Assembly: GCF_003260975.1 (NCBI RefSeq)
Contig: NZ_CP030041.1
Location: forward strand, 967,001 to 1,031,000
DNA: 64,000 bases
Origin: Echinicola strongylocentroti
GTDB taxonomy: Bacteria; Bacteroidota; Bacteroidia; Cytophagales; Cyclobacteriaceae
Direction: 5' to 3'
In this document: in pieces, positions 49,690 through 58,815 of the stretch
How positions within the stretch are numbered: position 1 is the stretch's first letter
Layout: each line of letters opens with the position of its first letter
Made by a program: the position numbers and the translations under genes
The notes under the pieces: model-generated
Database searches by the model: none
What the model was told of the DNA's origin: nothing
The model's input: only the letters and a program-made list of their open reading frames with translations

Positions 49690-50274
49690 TTATGATTATA
49701 CGCTATCGTGCCAGTACGGGTAAATAGCCGCAATTACCAGCCTGTCAAATAATTTTTGGCCGAAGTTACTGATGGCTATATGTGCCCATTTCAGGTTGAA
49801 TTTCCCCTCTGTCGATGAGGATATTTATGGATATGGATATCCACGCAGTCCTCCAGATTGACATAAGTCGTGCTTTCATCGGTCTGCAATACAGCCTCTT
49901 TATCTATAAAGTCCCTTACCAGTTTTTCGGCCGTTTTGGCTTTCTGGTCTTCGATCTTCTTCATTTTGAAATAACGGCAGCTTTTGTCCTTCTTCCCTGG
50001 TTCAAGGTCTCCCAAAACCGTAGATTCTGCCATTGTGGCCACTATGGCCTGTCTTTGGCTGCCCCTTCCTTTTTTGAGTGCCTGTTTTTTATCCTAACTG
50101 GTGGCTTTTTCCAAAAGGTCTCGTCATACTCCGCCATATCCTCAAGCCGGTATAATCCGTCGTTTTTTGCCCATTATTTCCCTGATTGTCCTGACACAAA
50201 TAATCAACATCCTTCCGCTTTATAAAAGCTTTGAGACTAACTTAGGATACTGCCATAAATTCGTAAAATCATAA
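49690..50274 (-). mobile_element. Decayed IS1595-family (ISXO2-like) element
   Basis: A 585-bp remnant bounded by imperfect 27-bp inverted repeats: outer GATTATACGC ... CCAGTA at 49690-49716 and TACTG ... TCGTAAAATCA at 50248-50274 (about 20 of 27 match). Inside, on the minus strand, three frames together give ISXO2-type transposase pieces: LEDMAEYDETFW and IKNRHSKKEG (about 50110-50160), DKEAVLQTDESTTYVNLEDC and DIHIHKYPHRQRGN (49795-49900), and NLKWAHIAISNFGQKLFDRL (about 49730-49790). The N-terminal third is missing and at least two frameshifts are present. Its termini match the MITEs of family E. Confidence 0.75.
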
Positions 50275-50294
50275 ATGCCTTTTTCTATACCAAT

Positions 50295-50882
50295 TCACCT
50301 GTATTTATCCAAAAACAGATCTGGGATTTCAGGAAAGCCTTTTGGGATGACACAGGCATCCAGAACGACTCCATTTAGATCACAGACCACATAAGCTGGA
50401 GAGGAAATTTGCTGGAACAACCGAGTAGATGTGTAATGGACATCTCCTTCATAAGTATACTTGTTTTTGAAAACTCTCCTTTGCCGTTCCGAGCTCTCGT
50501 TTATTAAGATATTAATGATTCCCTCCAACCCTTTTTCCTTTATCCGTTTCATCTCTATATCCAGGCACTTTGTACAAGAATTGACATCGATCAGTAAAAT
50601 CAAGCGACGCCCGTTTTTATGGTTCATGCCCAGCCCTGAAAGATCCAATTGCTCCTTCTGGAGCCTGATGTTTTCCATTGCGATCCCCTGTAAGGTCGCC
50701 GTATAGCCCTCCATGAGGGAAGCATATTCCTGGAGCGATTCCAGTTCTTTTGTTTTTTTTGTCAACTCCACTGCATGCTTCACGCTATATTGTATATTCT
50801 GTTCCTTGGCTTTATAAAACGTATAAGCTAAAAATGCCAAGAGAAAGTTAAATACAATACTTATAATGATGACTTTTTTCAT
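50295..50882 (-). CDS. Membrane-anchored thioredoxin-like CxxC protein
   Basis: A 195-aa protein with one N-terminal transmembrane segment (residues 3-21), a helical, probably coiled stretch (residues 25-80, rich in K/E/L/Q) and a C-terminal domain with RLILLIDVNSCTKCLDIEMK. The CTKC pair sits where thioredoxin-like proteins have their active site after a beta strand, and ISSPAYVVCDLNGVVL provides the Pro-containing strand. It probably acts as a periplasmic thiol reductase or oxidase. Its position between a propeller gene and the Cys-rich NVEALA-like peptide suggests it shapes that peptide's disulfides (inference). Confidence 0.65.
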   Translation of the reverse strand: MKKVIIISIVFNFLLAFLAYTFYKAKEQNIQYSVKHAVELTKKTKELESLQEYASLMEGYTATLQGIAMENIRLQKEQLDLSGLGMNHKNGRRLILLIDVNSCTKCLDIEMKRIKEKGLEGIINILINESSERQRRVFKNKYTYEGDVHYTSTRLFQQISSPAYVVCDLNGVVLDACVIPKGFPEIPDLFLDKYR

Positions 50883-51060
50883 AAAACGATTTTTTTAAAA
50901 TTTACAGTTACCATGAACTATCAGAAATAACCATCGCATAGGGCACCGGAGACCTGTCTCTTACAGATGCCAGCTTAAAGTATCCTGAGCGCAAAGCGAG
51001 GGGATGTTCATCGCACAAGAAATAACTGCTGCAGTAGCGATCGTACGAAAAATTGATTTT

Positions 51061-52197
51061 CTACGAGGGCATTTTGACATATCGGTATTTGTATATAACA
51101 GGTTTTGATATATCTATACTATCCAGGTTTTCCTCCTTCATCCCCAGCAGGCGGAGTGTTTCCCTGGAATATTCATCGGGGTACAGCAGCGCGATATTAT
51201 AGCCTTGCTGGACACTGATTGGGGCAATGACATAATCTGTAACTTCGCCCAAGTCTTTTATGATCATCCCTTTTTCGGTTTTGAAGTCATACAAACCTTG
51301 CAATTGGGGTTCAATATCTTGGTTATAAAAGTTCACACTTACGATACTTCCAGTCCTATTAAAGTTATGCGCTGCAAAAAAATAATGTCCCTCAGAAAGG
51401 AGTTCATAAAAGTCCTCAGCATCTGAAAACTCGGCGACCTCTGTAGGAATCCCATGACTTCCAAAGTCAATCAAATACTGTTCTTTAAGTATTTTCCCAT
51501 CCATCTTGTACACCATCTCCGACAAAGGCTCGCTATAATACAGCTCACCTGTATCGTCAGTTGAAAAACCAGTACTTTCCGTAGCTTCTATAATCCCAGG
51601 CCTTTTCTTTATATTGCTAATCAGCTGAAAATCTTCATCGTAGAATAGCTGTCCGTAATAATAACCCTCCTCCTCAAAATCGTCACTTATTCCCATGAAA
51701 CCTTTTCCGGTGCCTACCATTTCGGTCAGGTAAATATTCATAGACTGCGAAGAAACCAGGTCAAATTCGGGAAAGGTATATTTAACAATGTTCCCTAGCC
51801 TTCTATCATATACATAAACGTTTCCTCCACTTACTGCAAAGGCATATAAAGATAAATACTCTCCTTCTGCTTCTCCATGTCTCTTCAATCGACCAATGTA
51901 GTTCCCTTCATGATCAAAAACATACAGTGCTTTGGCTAGTTCCCTGTCATGGAGAACCATATACTTATCCGTAAACCTTATGGTCTCAATCTTTCCGAGA
52001 TAAACAGAATCTGGAAGTCGAAGGGGTACAAACTTGCTTTCCTTCGGAATTTCTCTGAAATCCACGTCCTTCAATGGCGCCTTTGAAAAATCAATTTTCT
52101 TAAGCCCTTCTTTTACATTGGCTGAATTACAACTTATCGTAACCAATAACGAAACAATTAAAAAAGCTATCTTCCGCTGAAATTCCATACTTTTCAC
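51061..52197 (-). CDS. 6-bladed beta-propeller lipoprotein
   Basis: A 378-aa exported protein with a lipobox (LVTISC) after a hydrophobic segment. The order PLRLPDSVYLGKIETIRFTD, YVFDHEGNYIGRLKRHGEAE, VYVYDRRLGNIVKY matches the first blades of the PF17170-type propellers. It has the same length as the reconstructed frameshifted gene at 57670-58799. Its upstream region (52260-52426) is a near copy of that gene's upstream region (59183-59348), so both probably derive from one duplicated transcription unit. Function unknown. Confidence 0.8.
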   Translation of the reverse strand: MKSMEFQRKIAFLIVSLLVTISCNSANVKEGLKKIDFSKAPLKDVDFREIPKESKFVPLRLPDSVYLGKIETIRFTDKYMVLHDRELAKALYVFDHEGNYIGRLKRHGEAEGEYLSLYAFAVSGGNVYVYDRRLGNIVKYTFPEFDLVSSQSMNIYLTEMVGTGKGFMGISDDFEEEGYYYGQLFYDEDFQLISNIKKRPGIIEATESTGFSTDDTGELYYSEPLSEMVYKMDGKILKEQYLIDFGSHGIPTEVAEFSDAEDFYELLSEGHYFFAAHNFNRTGSIVSVNFYNQDIEPQLQGLYDFKTEKGMIIKDLGEVTDYVIAPISVQQGYNIALLYPDEYSRETLRLLGMKEENLDSIDISKPVIYKYRYVKMPS

Positions 52198-52259
52198 TAA
52201 AACTGGGATAAACCAAACCTAAATGCAACAACACTTGGGTCTTTGTCAGGAACGCCATA

Positions 52260-52426
52260 ACAAACCAAAGTACTACTCAACATACCTAATAAAGGAGTCA
52301 AATAAAAAATAATCTATTGAAAAAAAATACAAAATATTTCAAATATTATACAATTCACTACCTACAGGTACTTTATATATTAAGGGCATGAAAATATACC
52401 CCTGCTATAAACTGAATCTGTAAGGC
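52260..52426. repeat. Direct repeat F, left copy (duplicated upstream region)
   Basis: A 167-bp sequence about 93% identical to 59183-59348 in the same orientation. It begins ACAAACCAAAGTACTACTC and ends CTGAATCTGTAAGGC. It lies 62 bp upstream of a propeller start codon and contains the inverted repeat TACCT-AC-AGGTA (52359-52370), operator-like, plus AT-rich stretches; no exact TAnnTTTG was found on the minus strand. It is probably a duplicated promoter/leader region. Confidence 0.75.
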
Positions 52427-52499
52427 TAATTCCTAAAATGGAGTCCAGTTGTCGGCCACCATTCATAGCAGCCACATGAAAGCTGGACTTATATGGTGC

Positions 52500-52649
52500 C
52501 TACGCATTTTCTTGATGCTCATCTTGGTACTCATTGAGCTGAACCAACAATCCCACATCGCGTTCCATTCGGACATACCTGTAAAGCATTGCGCCGTTTA
52601 GCCCCATCAACAAAACGACCAAGGCTATCCACACCACCCTTTCCTTCAT
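52500..52649 (-). CDS. Small membrane protein (49 aa)
   Basis: ATG at 52649 lies 3 nt after the stop of the upstream propeller gene, so translation is probably coupled. The product MKERVVWIALVVLLMGLNGA (first 20 residues) has one transmembrane segment, followed by a short basic then acidic tail ending in DEHQENA. It may be a genuine small membrane protein. Alternatively it is the truncated N-terminus of an anchored protein like the one at 50295-50882, whose N-terminus has the same architecture. Confidence 0.5.
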   Translation of the reverse strand: MKERVVWIALVVLLMGLNGAMLYRYVRMERDVGLLVQLNEYQDEHQENA

Positions 52650-52652
52650 TTC

Positions 52653-53867
52653 CTAAAAATCATTAAGCCTAAAGAATACCAGTACCGGATTGTCCTCTTT
52701 GGTCAGGTCACGTACCTTAGCCTTGTCCGTCTCGGACAGCATCTTACTTTTCGTATTAAATGGAAAATCCTTTCTGGGAATATACCAAGAGATAAACTCT
52801 TCTTTGTAAGTGCTTTGGGGAGGAGCTAAACTAGGGATTTCTTCAATATTAAACCGACCACTTGTTCCTCCTTCCATATTTCCAGTTCTTTTATCTCCAT
52901 ATATAACAGTTTTGGATTTTCTAAACCAATTATCAATACTAAAAAATTGAAAATCAGCCGTTTCCAAATATTCTCCAATAAAAAAGAAATAATCATTTTC
53001 TTTTACCACCTTTTGAAACTCCTCGAAAGACCCCTTTATGTATTTTAGGGGGAGTTGATTTTCATTATAATTCAAAATGTATTTCGATTTCAACTGGTCT
53101 GAACTTTGATCATACTGGTAAATAGTATCATTGAATCTTTGAGTAACGATTATTTCATCGTTATCATAAATATACCTTTGCCAAAGGTACCTCACTTTTA
53201 TTGATGAGCTGGAAAGCCCCACACCATTGACCTTAAAGTTCTTGTCTGTCACCCAAAAACTATACTGTTCGAATCCTCGCATATGGTCATTACCCTGGAC
53301 AGGCAATTCATAAATTAAATATCCCTTTGGTATAGCCACAATATTGTAAAAACCAAAGGGCAAACGCTCCTGTCGGATGAATTTACCATCTGGTTTATAA
53401 AAGGACAAAAACGAGTGTTCATAGGCGATCAACTGATCATTTTCCTCATCAAAATCAATATCGTACAAGCGACTCAGCTCACCAGGCCCTTGACCATTTG
53501 GTATCCTTCTGATAAACTTGCCCTCATTATCAAACACCACCAATCCGCCGCCCTTAAATCTATCATAAATATAAATGTGTGATTCGGTAGCTAAAACTTT
53601 GTTTATGGGACCAATTAGGCTCTTTTCAGTAGTTTCAAGGGGTACAAGCCGAATGCTTTTTACCAATTTTTGAAAATCAAATACTTTATTTGACAATATG
53701 GGATTCAAGTCCACCCTGACCAAGGAGTCACTAACCGTATGCATTACCCTCGTCTCCCCTAAGTGAAGGGAAGACACCTGCTCTTCAGTATATCGGTCGA
53801 TCTTTTCCTTTTTCTCGGAACATCCCAATAGAAATAAGAAAATTACCGAGTAAATAATATTTTTCAT
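52653..53867 (-). CDS. 6-bladed beta-propeller lipoprotein, tandem paralogue 1
   Basis: A 404-aa lipoprotein (lipobox FLLGC at residue 16). Recurrent strands LIYDRFKGGGLVVFDNEGKF, RLYDIDFDEENDQLIAYEHS and FLSFYKPDGKFI are shared almost word for word with the next two genes. The last 20 residues, VRDLTKEDNPVLVFFRLNDF, are identical to those of paralogue 2 and match paralogue 3 in all but the first two. It is the most downstream of three direct tandem copies and is followed at 3 nt by the 49-aa membrane protein gene. Probably a periplasmic or surface binding protein. Family function unknown. Confidence 0.85.
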   Translation of the reverse strand: MKNIIYSVIFLFLLGCSEKKEKIDRYTEEQVSSLHLGETRVMHTVSDSLVRVDLNPILSNKVFDFQKLVKSIRLVPLETTEKSLIGPINKVLATESHIYIYDRFKGGGLVVFDNEGKFIRRIPNGQGPGELSRLYDIDFDEENDQLIAYEHSFLSFYKPDGKFIRQERLPFGFYNIVAIPKGYLIYELPVQGNDHMRGFEQYSFWVTDKNFKVNGVGLSSSSIKVRYLWQRYIYDNDEIIVTQRFNDTIYQYDQSSDQLKSKYILNYNENQLPLKYIKGSFEEFQKVVKENDYFFFIGEYLETADFQFFSIDNWFRKSKTVIYGDKRTGNMEGGTSGRFNIEEIPSLAPPQSTYKEEFISWYIPRKDFPFNTKSKMLSETDKAKVRDLTKEDNPVLVFFRLNDF

Positions 53868-53929
53868 AAAATAAACATGTTTATATATAAGTTTCAGACC
53901 ACAATAGATAGGCTAATGCATATTCTAAG

Positions 53930-55147
53930 CTAAAAATCATTAAGTCTAAAGAATACCAGTACCGGATTGTCTTCCTTGGTCAGGTCACGTACCTTAGCCT
54001 TGTCCGTCTCGGACAGGATCTTGCTTTGCGTATTGAACGGAAAATCCTTCTTTGGTGTGTACCAAGAGATAAACTCGTCTTTGTAAGTGCTTTGGGGAGG
54101 AGGCAAGTCAGGCATATCTTCAATCCTAAAGCCTGAAATCGCCCCCCCTGTCAAATTACCTGATTTTTTATCTCGATAAACTACACTCCTACTTCTCCTA
54201 TGCCTGTTCCTTAGGCAAAAAAGTTGAAAATCACCTGCCTCTAGGTATTCACCTATATAAAAGAAATAATCATTGTCTATTGATGCACTTTCAAACTTCG
54301 CATACCCCTCTTCCAAATAGCTTTCCGGGAGTTTTGTTTCATGAAAATCCAGTAAGTATTTTGCTTGAAGCCGGTTTGTCTCTGCTTCATATTGATAGAT
54401 GGTATCGTTGAATTTTTGGGTTACTATGATCTCCTTGTTTTTGTACAGGTAACGATACCAAGTATAATAACTAATATTAACAAAATGGCTTGGTAATTCT
54501 ACTGAAATCACCTTGAAATTTTTGTCCGTCACCCATAAATTAAAATCCCTAAACGCGTCACCACCTCCGTTACCTTGACCTGGCATTACACTAATCAAAT
54601 AACCATTTGGTATAGACATAATATTGAAGAAATCAAAAGGCAAACTTTCTTCCCTAATGAACTCCCCATCCGGACTATAAAAGGACAAAAAAGAATGTTC
54701 ATAGGCAATCAACTGGTTATTTTCCTCATCAAAATCAATATCATATAAACCACTCAGTTCTCCAGACCCTTTACCATTTGGTATCCTTCTGATAAACCTC
54801 CCTTCATGATCAAACACCGCCAAACCTCCACTTTTAACCTTATCATAAATATAAATGTGTGAATCAGTAGCCAGCACTTTATATATGGGGCCAATTCGGC
54901 TTTTTTTCGTAGTTTCCAAGGGAACAAGCCGAATGGTTTTCACCAAATCCTGAAAAGCAAAAATATTTCGTCGCAATATGCGGTTAATGTCCACAATTTC
55001 TAAGGAACCGATTTTCTTACGCCGAGCCTTTATCTGTCCCAAGTTGAGAGAGGAAACCTGCCCTTCAGTATAGCGGTTGTTCTTTTCACTTTTCTCGGAA
55101 CATCCCATAAGAAATAAGAAGATTACCGAATAAATAATGTTTTTCAT
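53930..55147 (-). CDS. 6-bladed beta-propeller lipoprotein, tandem paralogue 2
   Basis: 405 aa from the ATG at 55147 (the frame stays open to 55216, but the signal peptide MKNIIYSVIFLFLMGC starts at 55147). It shares long near-identical stretches with its neighbours, especially blade segments around DIDFDEENNQLIAYEHS and the C-terminus. Variable regions concentrate around residues 190-240 and 290-350, as in paralogues under diversifying change. The 62-bp spacer to paralogue 1 contains GATAGGCTAATGCATATTC, the right terminus of repeat family C. Function unknown. Confidence 0.85.
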   Translation of the reverse strand: MKNIIYSVIFLFLMGCSEKSEKNNRYTEGQVSSLNLGQIKARRKKIGSLEIVDINRILRRNIFAFQDLVKTIRLVPLETTKKSRIGPIYKVLATDSHIYIYDKVKSGGLAVFDHEGRFIRRIPNGKGSGELSGLYDIDFDEENNQLIAYEHSFLSFYSPDGEFIREESLPFDFFNIMSIPNGYLISVMPGQGNGGGDAFRDFNLWVTDKNFKVISVELPSHFVNISYYTWYRYLYKNKEIIVTQKFNDTIYQYEAETNRLQAKYLLDFHETKLPESYLEEGYAKFESASIDNDYFFYIGEYLEAGDFQLFCLRNRHRRSRSVVYRDKKSGNLTGGAISGFRIEDMPDLPPPQSTYKDEFISWYTPKKDFPFNTQSKILSETDKAKVRDLTKEDNPVLVFFRLNDF

Positions 55148-55205
55148 GAAAAAATCTGTTTTATCATAAGCTTCAGACCACAATAATAGGCTAATATATT
55201 CTGGT

Positions 55206-56420
55206 CTAAAAATCATTAAGCCTAAAGAATACCAGTACTGGATTGTCCTCTTTGGTAAGATCCTTGATTTTCTTCTTATCCTCTCCAGAGATTATGTTAC
55301 TCTTGGTATTAAAAGGGAAATCCTTATTGGGGATATACCAAGAAATCAATTCATTACCATAAGCACTTTTTGGAAAAACAAGAGGTGGTAATTCTGAAAT
55401 TTTAATATCCCCATGCGTTCCTCCGACCAAATTACCTGACCTTTTATTTCTATAGATAATAGGCCTTAAGTTATTATACCAATTGTCCAGGTAGATCACC
55501 TGAAATTCACCTATGTCTAGATATTCTCCAATAAAAAAGTAATAGTCGTTGTTTTTTAATGTACGTTTAAACTCCTCATAATTCCCTTCCAAGTAGCGCT
55601 GCGGAAGTTTTTTGTCTTGAAAATCCAGCAAGTATTTTGCTTGAAGCCGATTTGCCTTTGCATTATACTGGTATATGGTATCGTTGAATTTTTGGGTAAC
55701 CATTATTTTTTGATTTTTGTACAGATAACGATACCAACTATAATTAATATTGTCATAATAACTTGATAATGCTACTGAAATGACCTTGAAATTTTTATCC
55801 GTCACCCATAGGTTGTACTGCTCTAATCCCTGCATATGCTCATTACCATCACCTGAAGATGAAAACATCAAATAGCCATTTGGTATAGCCACAATATTGT
55901 AAAAACCAAAGGGTAAACGCACTTGCCGGATGAACTCACCATCTGGCTTATAAAAGGACAAAAATGAGTGTTCATAAGCAATCAACTGGTCATTTTCCTC
56001 ATCAAAATCAATATCGTACAGACGACTCAGCTCCCCAGGCCCTGGGCCATTTGGAATTCTTTTAACAAATTTGCCTTCTTGGTCAAAAATAACAATACCT
56101 CCTCTCTTATACCTATCATATACATAAATATAGGTTGCTGTGGGTATTACCTTATAAATCGCATCTACCAAGCTCTCCTCGATTGTTTCCAAAGGTACCA
56201 GGCGAATCTCCTTCACCAAGGATTGAAAATCGAAATTCCTTTTTCCATAAAATTGATTAAGATCTATCGGTATCAAAGAATCCTTTTCGGATACCAGAAC
56301 CCTTGAATGTTCTAGATGAAGGGAGGAAATTTGTTCAGCTGTGTAGCGTTCATTGGTTTCTTTTTTTCGAGAGCAACCTAGAAGACCAAACAAAATAAAA
56401 ATGATAAAGTAATATTTCAT
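55206..56420 (-). CDS. 6-bladed beta-propeller lipoprotein, tandem paralogue 3
   Basis: 404 aa from ATG 56420 (lipobox GLLGC). It is the most divergent of the three in the central part but has the same RLYDIDFDEENDQLIAYEHS and the common C-terminus. Its 3' spacer has the shortened C-type end ATAGGCTAATATATTC, so the triplication copied an intergenic region that already carried that sequence. As the most upstream of the tandem set it may be expressed from the DUF4221-type gene's transcript, 90 bp upstream. Confidence 0.85.
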   Translation of the reverse strand: MKYYFIIFILFGLLGCSRKKETNERYTAEQISSLHLEHSRVLVSEKDSLIPIDLNQFYGKRNFDFQSLVKEIRLVPLETIEESLVDAIYKVIPTATYIYVYDRYKRGGIVIFDQEGKFVKRIPNGPGPGELSRLYDIDFDEENDQLIAYEHSFLSFYKPDGEFIRQVRLPFGFYNIVAIPNGYLMFSSSGDGNEHMQGLEQYNLWVTDKNFKVISVALSSYYDNINYSWYRYLYKNQKIMVTQKFNDTIYQYNAKANRLQAKYLLDFQDKKLPQRYLEGNYEEFKRTLKNNDYYFFIGEYLDIGEFQVIYLDNWYNNLRPIIYRNKRSGNLVGGTHGDIKISELPPLVFPKSAYGNELISWYIPNKDFPFNTKSNIISGEDKKKIKDLTKEDNPVLVFFRLNDF

Positions 56421-56510
56421 AATAGTATAAATAATAAAAAAAATAAAAATAGATGTTTTTATCCAAAAAAACCAACTACAAAGCATTAACAATATTTGTC
56501 AGAACATTTT

Positions 56511-57623
56511 TTATATTTCATCTAAATCAAACCCAATAAACTTCATAATATCCTCATCATCTATATCAATTCTAAAAAATAACTTCCCGTCGTATATAAA
56601 GCCTTGATTCGTCAAATATTTATACTTATCATCCAAAACAGAAAAACTAAGTGGAGACAACCTTTCAGAGAATTTAATTAACTCAATCTTTCTTTTAGGA
56701 TCAGTATCTTCTAATCTATCAAAAATAGCTTTCTGTTTTTTTACTCTAATTATATTTCCTGATTCAATATCAAAAAACAATTCCAAAAAAATAGGTTGCA
56801 AATTAACTCCTCGATTCCAATCGGAAGAATGAGTGTCATATTTCTTAGAATCGAAAGGAGCCGAAATATTATCACCATATGAGCTTGAGTTAATGATTTT
56901 TAGATCATTTAAAAAATCAAACTCGAACAATTCATTGGAAGCAGGAAACGAAAAGATAATTCTATCTTCTACCTCGTCATACACCTGGTAAATATAATCA
57001 TAGGGAAATGATCCCCACTCCCCGTTTAAATATTCTTCTGGCAAAAAACCATATGTTGTAACTTTTTTATTGCTAACATTATACTTCATTAAAGGCTTGT
57101 AATCATCTTTATAATAACCAAAAAACACGGAGTTGTAATAAAGCTCTCCTTTCCGGAAAATCATAGGACTGACTGTAGTAGAGTAGATACTTTGTCTTAT
57201 ATTTAAGTCTATGGTACTATACCTATCGATCAATTCTCCATCAATATTGGATAGATAAGTATATAACCCTTTTGTCATTAGAAATATTGAGTCATTATTA
57301 TGAAACCGATAACTCATTAAACCATTTTGTAATCCCTCACCCCCTTCCTCAAAATGAAGTAGTTTAACAGGCGCGCCTTGAGCCTTAAGATCATAAAAAT
57401 AAATAGTGTTTGTCATATCATTCAACATCGTTAGGTGTTGTAATGAATCACTCATAACTACCTGAAAGGCATTGGAATAGCTTAGGGTAAGGCTATCTAA
57501 TTTAAAAACTAAACTATCAACAGGAGAAATTACTTGGTCACCTTTATTTGAATGGTCCTTTACATTACAAGAAAGGACAAACAAAAACCCTACAGATAAG
57601 ATGTATTTACTATTTATGAACAT
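56511..57623 (-). CDS. DUF4221-like exported protein
   Basis: A 370-aa protein with a hydrophobic start and lipobox-like LFVLSC. The pattern SDSLQHLTMLNDMTNTIYFY then DLKAQGAPVKLLHFEEGGEG matches the opening of DUF4221 proteins (LxxLNxxxNxIxxYD...GPNG). Later IIFSFPASNELFEFDF also fits. DUF4221 proteins are propeller-like and commonly co-occur with 6-bladed propellers in Bacteroidota. Low GC and many AAA/AAT/ATT codons set it apart from the housekeeping genes in the window. Function unknown. Confidence 0.7.
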   Translation of the reverse strand: MFINSKYILSVGFLFVLSCNVKDHSNKGDQVISPVDSLVFKLDSLTLSYSNAFQVVMSDSLQHLTMLNDMTNTIYFYDLKAQGAPVKLLHFEEGGEGLQNGLMSYRFHNNDSIFLMTKGLYTYLSNIDGELIDRYSTIDLNIRQSIYSTTVSPMIFRKGELYYNSVFFGYYKDDYKPLMKYNVSNKKVTTYGFLPEEYLNGEWGSFPYDYIYQVYDEVEDRIIFSFPASNELFEFDFLNDLKIINSSSYGDNISAPFDSKKYDTHSSDWNRGVNLQPIFLELFFDIESGNIIRVKKQKAIFDRLEDTDPKRKIELIKFSERLSPLSFSVLDDKYKYLTNQGFIYDGKLFFRIDIDDEDIMKFIGFDLDEI

Positions 57624-57669
57624 ATTTTAATTTAAAAGGCCATGAGAATCAAAATAACCTAAAGAGTTA

Positions 57670-58799
57670 TCACTTCCCAATTGGATCGACTTGGTATGAA
57701 AGTACAACAGGACTTTCTGGATCTCCTGTCAGCTGATTTTTCACCTTAAACTTCTCGGGAACATGTGATAAATGAATCATATTCAGATAGTTACCCTCTT
57801 TGGACATACCCTGAGGCTTTTGCCAATCACCTAAATAAAGGTCATTTTCTATTCCGGAAATAACCTTGCTCACACCTGACTCCAGGTCAATCAAGCCAAG
57901 GTGAATGGTATCAATAAATCCAACGTAATAATAGAAAAAGAGCTGATCCGAATTACCATCAAAATAAACACAAAAAGGAGCAAAAGCGTAGTTATTCCTT
58001 TTAACCTCCCCAAATAACAATTCTGGATCATCACTTTTCCAGACTTCCGGTGGAACCGTTTTCTCGCCAAAATCAATTTTAACCCAAGGCACAAACTCCT
58101 GATTTCCTTCATCCACCTTAAAAGCTACTCCCTGAAACGGATGAAAAAACAGAATTTCATCTTTATAATAGCCAAAACTCTCTGGGACGACACCCATAGA
58201 GCTTAAAAGTGAAAGGGATAGATTGGCGTCTTTTTGTACTTCATTATTAATGTCTAAAAACTGGAACCCTTTATAATTCCCGTTGTCCAAAACATTTTCA
58301 TTCATCACAAGCTTTTTTCCGCTGCCCAGTAATATCCCTACACTCCAAAAGCTTCCTACAGACACGCTCTTTAGCAACCTAATTTCATCATTTTCATAGC
58401 TGAAATACAGTATCCGCTGGCCTCTCCGCTCGTAAATCTGGACAATGCTATTTTGGCTATATCCTTATAATCTTCCGGACCATCTCTCTCCTTATCTAGT
58501 TGCCATTTAAATCTTCCTGACCGATCATAAGCCGTGACGGTCTTTGACTTTTCACTGTCCAAAATATAATAATCACCACCTACCTGTTTGATCCTGTCCG
58601 ACGCTCCAAAATAAATTCCCTTTGGGTTTATTAAAGGGATATAGGAAACATCATGTACCATTTCTGAAGCCAAAACGCTTACACCTTTGCTTGGCTGTAC
58701 TTTATAATGTATTAAATCATGCCTGTCTCCATTTTTACCTGTGCATGCATTTAAACATATACAACAAAATGATATTAACACTATTGCGGGACTTCTCAT
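57670..58799 (-). pseudogene. 6-bladed beta-propeller gene with internal frameshift
   Basis: Two overlapping minus-strand frames form one gene. The 5' part (58371-58799) has a signal peptide with lipobox LNAC and runs to EDYKDIAKIA; the 3' part (57670 to about 58450) continues with QIYERRGQRILYFSYENDEI, aligning with VYVYDRRLGNIVKYTFPEFD of the 378-aa propeller at 51061-52197. One base appears lost near 58440-58455. The joined product would have about 376 residues, equal to that paralogue. Two insertions separate its start codon from its upstream region F, so the gene is probably both frameshifted and poorly expressed. Confidence 0.8.
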
Positions 58800-58815
58800 T
58801 AGATAAATAGTTTTT

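Noticed and set aside
57670..58799. Two separate small propeller genes
   Set aside because: The two frames join into one protein aligning with the 378-aa paralogue, so a frameshift is the simpler reading.
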